In this document: in pieces, positions 28,803-36,706 of the stretch
Layout of the letters: every line of letters starts with the position of its first letter
Numbering within the stretch: the stretch's first letter is position 1
Notes under the pieces: model-generated
The model's database searches: none
Told to the model about the DNA's origin: nothing
What the model saw: the letters and a program-made list of their open reading frames with translations, nothing else
Translations under genes and position numbers: made by a program
Source of the DNA: Alphaproteobacteria bacterium
GTDB lineage: Bacteria > Pseudomonadota > Alphaproteobacteria > Rhodospirillales > Rhodospirillaceae
DNA: 64,000 nt
NCBI GenBank assembly: GCA_030835385.1
Contig: JAURPI010000015.1
Coordinates: 1-64,000 of the forward strand
Direction of reading: 5' to 3'

Positions 28803-29195
28803 TTAAGACGGGTTCGCAAGGCCTTCCAAAATGGGACAGTCTGGCCGGCCATCCCCATGACAATTGTTGACCAGGTGATGCAGTGTTGACCGCAAATCTT
28901 GCAACTCGCGGATTTTCTCATCGATCTCTGTCAGGTGCTTCTGGGCAATCGCTTTGACGTCTGCCGACTGCCTGTCTTTGTCCTCATACAACGACAGCAG
29001 CTGTGAACACTCTTCGACAGAAAACCCCAAGCCCCGGCTATGACGAACAAACCTGAGTTTATGCACGTCCGTATCCGAGTAATCGCGATAGCCGTTCTCG
29101 GCCCGGGCTGGCGGCGCAATTAACCCTGTGTCTTCATAGTAGCGAATGGTTTTGGCCGGCAGACCCGACTGTTTAGACGCTTCACCAATATTCAT
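28803..29195 (-). CDS. cueR: Cu(I)-responsive MerR-family regulator CueR
   Basis: 130 residues from the ATG at 29195, which has AAGGAGGG 7 bp upstream; a longer frame exists but is unlikely. The winged helix starts MNIGEASKQSGLPAKTIRYY. The monovalent-metal signature of CueR is complete at the E. coli positions: Cys112 and Cys120 (CHGDGRPDC) in the metal loop and Ser77 in the dimer helix. It distorts overspaced promoters to turn on copper export genes. A matching operator lies just upstream of its own start. No copA ATPase is in the window; the copper cluster at 35-43.7 kb is the nearest copper-related locus. Confidence 0.92.
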   Translation of the reverse strand: MNIGEASKQSGLPAKTIRYYEDTGLIAPPARAENGYRDYSDTDVHKLRFVRHSRGLGFSVEECSQLLSLYEDKDRQSADVKAIAQKHLTEIDEKIRELQDLRSTLHHLVNNCHGDGRPDCPILEGLANPS

Positions 29196-29229
29196 CACCG
29201 CCCTCCTTGGGATAGTGGTCCCTGAGAGC

Positions 29230-29259
29230 CATATAAGCTTCCAGTTGCTGGAAGAGCAA
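29230..29259 (-). promoter_or_regulatory. CueR operator/promoter of cueR
   Basis: A perfect 7-bp palindrome CTTCCAG-ttg-CTGGAAG (29238-29254), matching the CueR box of E. coli copA, lies between a minus-strand -35-like TTGCTC (29254-29259) and a -10-like TATATG (29230-29235). The 18-bp spacer is slightly long, as in MerR-type promoters. Its orientation points to cueR itself, so autoregulation is likely; the plus-strand gene at 29309 has no matching -10. Confidence 0.75.
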
Positions 29260-29308
29260 GGGGTGGTAGGTTGGCCGCCATACAAGAAGGGCACTCAGGA
29301 GAGACTAA

Positions 29309-30523
29309 ATGAGACGAATAGCAACTGGACTGTTGACGACGCTGGTTGGGGTAGGCGTCATCTTCGGCACCCACGCCCAATCGCCGCTACCGCAGAGAAC
29401 AATGCAATGGCAGGCTTTGGCGGAGCGAATTGTTGAGCAGTTGCAGCTAGAGCCGGGTGAGAAAGTTTTGTCCGTTGCCCAGCCAGGCATGTTTGAAGAG
29501 TTCGCTCCTCACTTTCGCTACGCCGTCATTGAGGCCGGCGGGGTCGACATGGGTGTGATTGATGTCCTTGACCCACCCTACCCCGACAACTGGGACCAAG
29601 GCGTAATCCGCGACGGCTTTTCGAAGTCCCGCGATGCCTATGTGGAAATGCTGGAAGATATTGATGCGGCAGTCATGATGCCCGGCGCCAATCCAATGTT
29701 GCCAGCTTACAAAGCGCTGCAAATTCTGTTGCAAGAGAAAGCAGGGCCCCGACGCACCATTCACTTTCATTGGACTGACCCCTATAGCCCGTCGGGGAAT
29801 GTAACGGGACTGACCGGTGTCAACGTACTTCCGGGGTTCGCTCCACCACCGATGCAGGTAATTGATGCGGTGTATCAAAAAGCCGTTCTTGAAACGGACT
29901 TAACCGCACTTGATAAACACCAAGATCGATTCATTGCCGCCATGCGCGACGCCGAAATCCGTGTGACCACCCCCGCAGGAACTGATATCCGGTTCCGCGC
30001 CGAAGGCCGAGACATCATTCAGCAGAATGGAGACGCCTCAGCCAAGCGCATGCGCAAGGGCGCACCCTTTCTCGACCGGGAAGTGGAAATACCGGGCGGT
30101 GTGATTCGCGTTGCCCCCCTTGAATCGACTGTGCAGGGCCAAGTTGTTTATCCTCACTCCGCCTGGAATGAACACAGCGTAACCAATGCAACCATCACCT
30201 ATACCAATGGCAAAATCACCAGCGCGACCGCCGATGTTGGTGAGGAACACGTGCGCGCTGAACTGAACGCTGCCCCGGATAGCGCCAAATATTTCCGCGA
30301 GTTTGGCCTCGGCTTTAATCCACTTCTCAGCCCAGACGTCACCCCCGGATGGATTGCCTATTACGGTTATGGCGAAGGCGTGGTGCGACTTGGTATTGGC
30401 AACAATGGTGAATTGGGTGGAGACGTATCAGGCCGCTTCTTCCGCTGGCGGGACCTGTTAATCGACTGCACTGTCACTATTGATGGCGAAGTCTGGCTTA
30501 AAGATGGAAAGTTCGTTCAGTAG
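29309..30523 (+). CDS. Exported M29-like (thermophilic aminopeptidase fold) protein
   Basis: 404 residues with a signal peptide (cut near residue 24, GTHAQS). The body resembles M29/AmpS-type aminopeptidases (COG2309): a DNWDQG/PGANP N-domain, TPAGTDIRFRAEGR, and DREVEIPGGVIRVAPLESTVQG, where the first metal-ligand Glu falls (PLEST). Towards the end the family's GxxHIAxG and HxD ligand positions read GVVRLGIG and FRWRDLLID, so part of the two-metal site seems lost. It may be a non-peptidase or altered-specificity homologue. Family members are normally cytosolic, so export is also unusual. Confidence 0.65.
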   Translation: MRRIATGLLTTLVGVGVIFGTHAQSPLPQRTMQWQALAERIVEQLQLEPGEKVLSVAQPGMFEEFAPHFRYAVIEAGGVDMGVIDVLDPPYPDNWDQGVIRDGFSKSRDAYVEMLEDIDAAVMMPGANPMLPAYKALQILLQEKAGPRRTIHFHWTDPYSPSGNVTGLTGVNVLPGFAPPPMQVIDAVYQKAVLETDLTALDKHQDRFIAAMRDAEIRVTTPAGTDIRFRAEGRDIIQQNGDASAKRMRKGAPFLDREVEIPGGVIRVAPLESTVQGQVVYPHSAWNEHSVTNATITYTNGKITSATADVGEEHVRAELNAAPDSAKYFREFGLGFNPLLSPDVTPGWIAYYGYGEGVVRLGIGNNGELGGDVSGRFFRWRDLLIDCTVTIDGEVWLKDGKFVQ

Positions 30524-30535
30524 GACTTGGAAAAA

Positions 30536-31603
30536 ATGGGTTGGTTGATTGCCTACGTAAGCCTTGCGCTGGTCGTTTCGTTTCTGTGTTCAATTAGTGA
30601 AGCGGTCCTACTCAGCATTCGCCGGTCCTATGTACAAACCCTGAAGACTGAGAGACCAAGAACGGCAGAGCTCTTGTCAGGTCTTCTTGAAAATCTCGAC
30701 CGGCCTTTAGCCGCAATTTTAAGCCTCAACACAATTGCTCATACGGTGGGGGCCGCCGGTGCGGGTGCGCAAGCGGCAATCGTGTTTGGCGACACGATTG
30801 TCGGCGTGTTCTCAGCCATCCTGACCCTTTTGGTCCTTGTGCTGTCAGAAATCATTCCCAAAACTCTGGGCGCAACGCACTGGCGCGCTTTGGCGCCAAG
30901 TGTCGGTCGCACCCTAGTGCTGCTTATCACCGTACTGAAACCGTTTGTCTGGTTATCCGAGATGATCACCAAGGCCATTACAGAAGGTAAAGCCAGCATT
31001 GCCTTCACGCGAGAAGAGTTCGCCGCAATGGTCGATATCGGGTCCAAGCAAGGTCAACTGGAAGCGCGGGAAACACGAGTTTTTAAAAACATCATGAAAC
31101 TCGATCGATTACAGGTGCGCGATATCATGACGCCGCGGGCTGTGGTCTTTGCCGTCGCCGACCGGGAAACGGTGGCAGAGTTTGCCGCTAACCATGCCAA
31201 TCAACCATTCTCTCGCGTTCCCGTGTATGCAAACACCTCGGACGAGGTGCAAGGATTTGTTATCAAGAGTGAGGTGCTCATGCGCTTCGCGCAGGACGGA
31301 GGCGACACACCTCTGAGCGATATAAAACGGCCGTTGCCGACTGTTCCGGAAACACTTTCGCTGTCCACTCTGTTTGAAACCCTGATCGAGAATAGGGATC
31401 ACATTGCCTTAGTTGTGAACGAATACGGCACCGTCGAAGGTCTAGTGACATTAGAAGACGTCATAGAGACTGTACTCGGACTGGAAATCGTCGACGAGCA
31501 TGACACCGTCGAAGACATGAGAGCATTGGCACGCAAGCAGTGGGATAAACGCGCTCAAGCTCTAGGGATCGACCCGAGTACCTTGCGGAGAACCGAAACC
31601 TGA
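30536..31603 (+). CDS. CNNM/DUF21 membrane protein with CBS domains
   Basis: 355 residues from the ATG at 30536 with AGGA 10 bp upstream; a TTG at 30527 is an alternative. The DUF21/CNNM membrane domain (about 1-170; SEAVLLSIRRSYVQ and LSEIIPKTLGA) is followed by a CBS pair (about 195-320; RDIMTPRAVVFAV and EYGTVEGLVTLEDVIETVLG). The C-terminal CorC_HlyC domain of longer hemolysin-like relatives is absent. CNNM proteins move or sense Mg2+ and similar ions. The short form ending after the CBS pair is a common subclass. Confidence 0.88.
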   Translation: MGWLIAYVSLALVVSFLCSISEAVLLSIRRSYVQTLKTERPRTAELLSGLLENLDRPLAAILSLNTIAHTVGAAGAGAQAAIVFGDTIVGVFSAILTLLVLVLSEIIPKTLGATHWRALAPSVGRTLVLLITVLKPFVWLSEMITKAITEGKASIAFTREEFAAMVDIGSKQGQLEARETRVFKNIMKLDRLQVRDIMTPRAVVFAVADRETVAEFAANHANQPFSRVPVYANTSDEVQGFVIKSEVLMRFAQDGGDTPLSDIKRPLPTVPETLSLSTLFETLIENRDHIALVVNEYGTVEGLVTLEDVIETVLGLEIVDEHDTVEDMRALARKQWDKRAQALGIDPSTLRRTET

Positions 31604-31665
31604 TTTGACTCGCGTCCACTTTGACTGACACTCTTGGTCGTACCCGGAATAAACGGAGAACACCG

Positions 31666-33129
31666 ATGTTCAGATTCGCCCTCTTGTCAGCTGCACTTAT
31701 GGTTTGTGCAACGTCATCCATCGCCGCGGATGTCGATGACCTTAAGCGTGACGCCTGGTCATGGCTGGACACCCAAACTCAGGTGCTGGAAGTGGCCAAT
31801 CAAAACATTTGGTCTTATGCCGAGATTGGCTTGGCCGAGAACAAATCTTCCAAAGAGTTACAGGACTTGCTGATCAACAATGGGTTTTCAGTTGAATCCG
31901 GTGTCGCCGGAATGCCAACCGCGTTCGTTGCCACCTATGGGGACAGCGGGCCGGTGATCGGCATCTTGGCCGAGTTTGATGCTTTGCCGGGGGTCTCTCA
32001 AGCAGCGACCCCGGAGCCGACACTCGGCCCCAACCCTGAAGCGGGTCATGCCTGCGGTCATTCGGTATTTGGTGTCGGCTCCGTTGGAGCGGCCATGGCG
32101 ATTAAAGAGTTGATTGTGTCCAATACCTTTGACGGCACGATCAAACTCTATGGCACACCGGCGGAAGAAACCGGCATCGGAAAGGTGTACATGCTGAGAG
32201 CTGGCTACTTCAAAGACGATGACGTCATTCTGAATTGGCACCCGAGTGACCGCAATCGTGCGTCGTATGGAAACACCAAGGCGATCGCCAATGTGAAATT
32301 TAGATTTCGTGGCTCAGCAGCCCATGCCTCGGCCATGCCTTGGTCAGGCCGGTCTGCTCTAGACGGTGTTGAGTTGATGAGCGCCGGAGTCAATTACATG
32401 CGCGAGCATGTTAAGCCCGATGCGCGCATTCACTACGTCATCACAAAGGGCGGCGGACAGCCAAACGTGGTGCCGCCGGAAGCCGAGGTTTGGTACTACA
32501 TCCGCGCCGACACTTTTGAGGACGTCACCAGCTATTTCGGATGGATCAACGAGATTGCCGAGGCAGCGGCCAAAATGAGTCGCACCGAATTGGAAGCCGT
32601 CGAGATTCAATCTGAAATGCACGAAATGATTACGGTGCGCGCGTTATCAGAGCAAATCCAAAAAAACTTGTCGGCCATCGGCGCACCGAAATGGGAAGAA
32701 CAAGAACTGGCGTTCGCCCGGACCACCCAACTGGAATTCCAAGACCCCTTTGGCCGTGCCATTGGCAGCGACGACACGCCCTCCCTCGCCACACACATCC
32801 AACCTCTGTCGGACGAACCCACACCCGCGCGAGCCTCAACAGATGTCGGTGACATTTCGTGGTTTGTACCTATCGGTGGTTTGGGCGTCGCATCGTACGG
32901 TTACGACTTACCGATCCATTCCTGGCCGGTGGTCGCGGCCACCGGAACAACCATCGGCACAAAGGCTTTGATCACAGCGGCAAAAACCATGACGGCGACG
33001 GCCATCGACCTTTATACCGATCCTGTGTTGATGGAACGGGTCAAAGCAGACTGGCGCAAGAGCCGTGGTGATGCACCGTTCAAAACACTGATTCCCGAAG
33101 GACAAATGGCACCTGTCGCAGTGCGATAG
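31666..33129 (+). CDS. Exported M20 amidohydrolase, AbgB-like
   Basis: 487 residues. The start at 31666 begins a clean signal peptide (MFRFALLSAALMVCATSSIAA) and has CGGAGA upstream. The M20 metal site is seen in EFDALPGVSQ, GHACGHSVFGVGS, TPAEETGIGK and NWHPSDRN; the dimerisation domain has FRGSAAHASAMPW. This pattern is closest to AbgB, the p-aminobenzoyl-glutamate hydrolase subunit, but a signal peptide implies a periplasmic amide or amino-acid conjugate substrate. It converges with an lrp-type gene 15 bp away. Confidence 0.88.
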   Translation: MFRFALLSAALMVCATSSIAADVDDLKRDAWSWLDTQTQVLEVANQNIWSYAEIGLAENKSSKELQDLLINNGFSVESGVAGMPTAFVATYGDSGPVIGILAEFDALPGVSQAATPEPTLGPNPEAGHACGHSVFGVGSVGAAMAIKELIVSNTFDGTIKLYGTPAEETGIGKVYMLRAGYFKDDDVILNWHPSDRNRASYGNTKAIANVKFRFRGSAAHASAMPWSGRSALDGVELMSAGVNYMREHVKPDARIHYVITKGGGQPNVVPPEAEVWYYIRADTFEDVTSYFGWINEIAEAAAKMSRTELEAVEIQSEMHEMITVRALSEQIQKNLSAIGAPKWEEQELAFARTTQLEFQDPFGRAIGSDDTPSLATHIQPLSDEPTPARASTDVGDISWFVPIGGLGVASYGYDLPIHSWPVVAATGTTIGTKALITAAKTMTATAIDLYTDPVLMERVKADWRKSRGDAPFKTLIPEGQMAPVAVR

Positions 33130-33137
33130 GTATAGGG

Positions 33138-33159
33138 GAGCGGGTTAAACCGCCCGCTC
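33138..33159. terminator. Weak bidirectional hairpin between amidohydrolase and lrp
   Basis: Arms GAGCGGG / CCCGCTC with an 8-nt loop overlap the lrp stop codon. There is no T-run on either side, so terminator function is uncertain. Confidence 0.3.
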
Positions 33160-33612
33160 AAAGTCAATCGGTAGCGCCGTTGTATACTTGATCTCTTCCA
33201 TAGCGAAGGACGAGGACACATCGTGGAGCGGGATCTTTTTAATGAAGTTCTTGTAAAAGCGGTCGTAGGCATCAGTGTCCCGGACAACCACACGTAATAA
33301 GTAATCAATGTCGCCAGCCATGCGATAAACCTCTACCACCTCCGGCATTTCTGTCACTGCGCGGGCGAATTTGGTCAGCCAAACTTCGTCATGCTGCTTA
33401 GTGCGGAGTTGAACGAAAACCGTGAGACCGAGGTTTAACTTTTTGCCGCTGAGCAAAGCGACCCGCCCTTTAATGACTCCGGCAGCTTCCATTTTTTGAA
33501 TCCGCTTCCAGCAGGGGGTCTGCGATAGACCAACCTTGGTGGCGATGTCGGCGATAGACATTGAAGCGTCAGCCTGCAGATGAGCCAGAATTTTGCGGTC
33601 GATGGGGTCCAT
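33145..33612 (-). CDS. Lrp/AsnC-family transcriptional regulator
   Basis: 155 residues. N-terminal helix-turn-helix: LAHLQADASMSIADIATKVGLSQTPCWKRI; C-terminal RAM/AsnC ligand domain: VVEVYRMAGDIDYLLRVVVRD. Proteins of this kind respond to amino acids. It lies tail-to-tail with the exported amidohydrolase and head-to-head with cysE across 256 bp that include an AT-rich, palindrome-bearing stretch, probably its own control region. Which genes it regulates cannot be seen. Confidence 0.92.
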   Translation of the reverse strand: MDPIDRKILAHLQADASMSIADIATKVGLSQTPCWKRIQKMEAAGVIKGRVALLSGKKLNLGLTVFVQLRTKQHDEVWLTKFARAVTEMPEVVEVYRMAGDIDYLLRVVVRDTDAYDRFYKNFIKKIPLHDVSSSFAMEEIKYTTALPIDFERAV

Positions 33613-33690
33613 AGCGATGTCCTTGTAGGATCTGGCTCAGAATTTATTTCCGGCCAAAGAGTAAAAATGCTGCCCGGAGGCAAGTTGTGA

Positions 33691-33765
33691 TGTTCTTAGA
33701 AGAATATTTTCCTTATTTGAATTCAATAATTAGTGAAATAGAGAATTTTTTTCTATTTTTTTCCA
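33691..33765. promoter_or_regulatory. AT-rich palindromic region upstream of lrp
   Basis: Within a GC-rich genome this stretch is strongly AT-rich. It has TTCTT-ag-AAGAA, a perfect TTGAATTCAA (33717-33726) and two T-runs. Lrp-type proteins bind degenerate AT-rich sites upstream of their own gene, so this is a likely autoregulatory region; individual sites are not resolved. Confidence 0.35.
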
Positions 33766-33868
33766 TAGTCGCCAATAGGCGGGTTGCTTTAGCCGGTCGC
33801 CAACCGTATGTCAGCGGTCCGACAGCCAGTAATTTGCCTTAGAGTCCAGACACTTAGCCAGGAATGTC

Positions 33869-34603
33869 ATGTCCAGCATTGTTGACACCCTTCGCTCCAT
33901 CCAAAAGCGGGACCCGGCCGCGCGGTCTCTGCTGCAAATTGCGCTGCTCTATCCTGGGGTGCGAGCGCTGATCTTTCATCGTGCCGCCAATTTTTTGTGG
34001 CGCCATGGACTTTATTTCCCAGGCCGATTGACGTCTGAGATCGGGCGGCTGCTCAGCGGTATCGAAATTCATCCCGCCGCAACCATCGGTGCCCGGTTGT
34101 TCATTGACCACGGACATGGGGTGGTGATCGGTGAGACAGCTCGGATTGGCGATGATGTCACCCTGTATCACGGGGTGACCCTCGGCGGTCTTTCCCCCCA
34201 TGATGGGGTCCGAGGGTGCCGCCATCCAACGATACAAGATCGCGCTGTCGTCGGCGCCGGCGCCCAAGTACTTGGCCCGATTACGGTGCATGAATGTGCA
34301 CGCATTGGAGCCAATGCTGTCGTGACTAAAGACGTCCCGCGCGGCGCTATGGCCGTGGGCATTCCCGCTCGGGTCATTGCCTCACCAGACAAAACCAGTG
34401 CAGACGCTTTCGAGCCATATGGCGTTACCCGCGGTGACCTACCCGATCCGACGGCAAAAGTAATCGAAAGCTTAATGGCTGAAATTGAAACCTTACGCAC
34501 CCGCATCTCGGACTTTGAGTCTGAGGCAGACCAAACTGGATCAACCCCGGTGACGCGGCCAGACGACGGCACCAGCGCCACCCAAAGCTCTGATATTCAG
34601 TAA
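33869..34603 (+). CDS. cysE: Serine O-acetyltransferase
   Basis: 244 residues. First enzyme of cysteine synthesis, acetylating serine with acetyl-CoA. The left-handed beta-helix is visible as hexapeptide repeats from IEIHPAATIGARLFIDHGHGVVIGE through VTLYHGVTLGG to IGANAVVTKDVP. The N-terminal helical domain is short (about 60 residues), as in the shorter alphaproteobacterial type. A tail with a coiled-coil stretch (LMAEIETLRTRISDFE) and about 30 polar residues follows, longer than the E. coli tail. Encoded upstream of the broken kefB-like gene. Confidence 0.95.
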   Translation: MSSIVDTLRSIQKRDPAARSLLQIALLYPGVRALIFHRAANFLWRHGLYFPGRLTSEIGRLLSGIEIHPAATIGARLFIDHGHGVVIGETARIGDDVTLYHGVTLGGLSPHDGVRGCRHPTIQDRAVVGAGAQVLGPITVHECARIGANAVVTKDVPRGAMAVGIPARVIASPDKTSADAFEPYGVTRGDLPDPTAKVIESLMAEIETLRTRISDFESEADQTGSTPVTRPDDGTSATQSSDIQ

Positions 34604-34692
34604 TTCTGCGCACCCAAGCACAGCAACCGATTGCCCTTGCACCTTTGTCCCTGAACGCCCAAGTCCTGACGGTCAGACTCGCCTGAGGTGTC

Positions 34693-35268
34693 ATGGATTT
34701 TCTAGCCGAAACAGTCATTTTTCTCGCCGCTGCTGTCGTTGCGGTGCCGCTGTCACGACGTCTCAGCCTGGGGGCGATACTTGGCTACCTAGCTGCCGGC
34801 GTCATTATGGGTCCGTATGCTCTAGGCCTCATTCGAGACGCTGAGGAAGTGTTGCACTTCGCTGAATTCGGCGTGGTTCTCTTGCTGTTCATTATCGGCC
34901 TTGAATTGCAACCGAGCCGACTATGGGTGACGCGCAATGCCGTCTTCGGACTAGGTGGCGCCCAAGTCGTAGTGACCGCCACCGTAATTGGCGGAGTTGC
35001 CTATGTCGCCGGTGCCGAATTTGGACCGGCGGTGGTAATCGGTCTTGGTTTGGCGCTGTCGTCGACGGCGTTTGTCCTGCAACTCCTCGCTGAGAAAGGA
35101 CAACTGCCGACGCACCATGGACGTGCCGCCTTCGCAATCTTGTTATTCCAGGATGTCGCCGTGATCCCGATCTTGGCGGTGATTCCAATTTTGGGTGTAC
35201 AAAACGCCGCGTCGGCGGGAACGCCTGTGTGGCTAGCCATCGCTCAGGTTGCCGTTGTATTGACTTAG
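34693..35268 (+). pseudogene. KefB-like CPA2 cation:proton antiporter, 3'-truncated
   Basis: 191 residues remain of a family normally about 560-650 long. The sequence is a faithful KefB/KefC N-terminus: SLGAILGYLAAGVIMGPYALG, LLFIIGLEL, LALSSTAFVLQLLAEKGQLPTHHGRAAFAILLFQDVAVIP. About five membrane helices are present. The frame then stops at TAG 35266-35268, which overlaps the TAA of the convergent ABC permease gene (shared TTAG). The missing half of the transport domain and the RCK/TrkA-N domain are nowhere in the window. It is probably non-functional. The likely cause is insertion or rearrangement of the adjacent copper cluster, or an assembly join. Confidence 0.85.
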
Positions 35269-36695
35269 ACGGCCGGGTAACGGGCGTACCGACGTGCCGA
35301 CCAAACTCCCAGAATCAAAACGAAGATCGCGAGACCGGTTGCAGGACTGAGGGTGGAGCGCAGAACGCTCGACGTCGCCAAAGACCGATAGTTATAGGCC
35401 GGAATTTCATCGAACTCCGCAGCCGACATACGACTGCCCTTAACAATACGGCCGGTGAAAAACCCGCGCCAGTTTTCATGGAAGGTCAGCACTTGATCGA
35501 CGAAATCAGTGAACCGCTCCGTGCCCGTACCTGAGACAGCGTTGAGCGCATTCTGCGCCATGATCGCCGGCGAGACGTATTGCAAAAGGTCTACAACATC
35601 CTGTCGACGCTGAGCCTGCGCATCAAACTCTTCCATCAGCGGTTCAATTGCCCGCTCGACAGCTGAGTCTGTTGCCAGAACCTGAAGGAAAAACTGATCC
35701 GCATTGGCATCACCGCCAACCATTTCAGGGTGATCAAAGAAAAACGCCTCACGAGACTCAGCTGACTCTTGGTCTGCGATTTCTGTGGCTTCACGCATTT
35801 CGGTGGTCAATTCAACCCGAGACGGCGCCGGATACAGCGTTGTCGCCGCAACATTAACCAGCGCCGGTATAACCACCACAAACACCAACCAAAGGTTAGC
35901 CAGAATCACGCCATTGGTAACAGAAGGCTTGTTTAGTGAATTGACGAACAACGCCAAAGCGAACCAAAAGAAAGCGTAGAGCGACACAACCAAAAACCAC
36001 AATCCAAACCGCACCCACATGGCGCCACTGCCCAGGTCGGGCTCGGTCAGTGCAACCGCTGCTAATCCGACAAGAAGCAATAACGTAAAGATAAGCAGCG
36101 CGCGCGCCGCGCCCTTGGCAATGATGAATGCGGTCTTAGATACGCCGTGAGCCAGCACCAAGCTCAGAACGCCACGCTCTTTCTCTTTGGACATCAAATC
36201 AAAGGTCAGAGCGACGATAAAGATCGGTAAGAGGAATACGATGACAAAGGCAACATCGAAACTGCCAGCCAGAACGTTAAGTGGGTTCTGAATCTCTGCC
36301 TCGTTTAGAAAAGTCAAAGCCGGATGTGCCGTCACTTTGTAATAGGTCGGCTGCACGTCCGTTTGACCGATAGACAACGCCGCCAATGGCGTCGGCGGCA
36401 ATACGGTGTAATGACTCAAAACAGAAAGACCGAGTGCACCTGGACTGGCGACTGAGGGCGGGTCCCCTTCGGGGTTTGCTTCCCAGCGTGCCACGGCCGA
36501 TTTTAGGGCAGCCTGGGTCTGCATCTCACTTTGGTTCAACCCCGCGCCCATCTCTGCCATCTGATTGGTGCGCGCTGAACCGTTGAGAGCAGCCAGGACA
36601 GTCAGCACCAGCAACAGGCCAAGAATGGCCCACCAGGTGCTGTTGTGTTTAAGAATCACCCATTCCTGGAAAAAGACGGACTTAAACCCGGTCAT
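35265..36695 (-). CDS. ABC-2 type permease, DUF3526-like
   Basis: 476 residues. One N-terminal helix (about 20-38) precedes a large soluble domain (about 40-145), then five membrane segments (LNVLAGSFDVAFVIVFLLPIF, the MSKEKERGVL loop, and ALLIFTLLLLVGLAAVAL) and a further long loop before a C-terminal helix. This matches DUF3526 permeases, usually encoded as a pair with an ABC ATPase. The second permease lies 11 bp upstream, but no ATPase is present. Last gene of the copper cluster. Confidence 0.82.
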   Translation of the reverse strand: MTGFKSVFFQEWVILKHNSTWWAILGLLLVLTVLAALNGSARTNQMAEMGAGLNQSEMQTQAALKSAVARWEANPEGDPPSVASPGALGLSVLSHYTVLPPTPLAALSIGQTDVQPTYYKVTAHPALTFLNEAEIQNPLNVLAGSFDVAFVIVFLLPIFIVALTFDLMSKEKERGVLSLVLAHGVSKTAFIIAKGAARALLIFTLLLLVGLAAVALTEPDLGSGAMWVRFGLWFLVVSLYAFFWFALALFVNSLNKPSVTNGVILANLWLVFVVVIPALVNVAATTLYPAPSRVELTTEMREATEIADQESAESREAFFFDHPEMVGGDANADQFFLQVLATDSAVERAIEPLMEEFDAQAQRRQDVVDLLQYVSPAIMAQNALNAVSGTGTERFTDFVDQVLTFHENWRGFFTGRIVKGSRMSAAEFDEIPAYNYRSLATSSVLRSTLSPATGLAIFVLILGVWSARRYARYPAV

Positions 36696-36706
36696 CTAAG
36701 TCTCTC

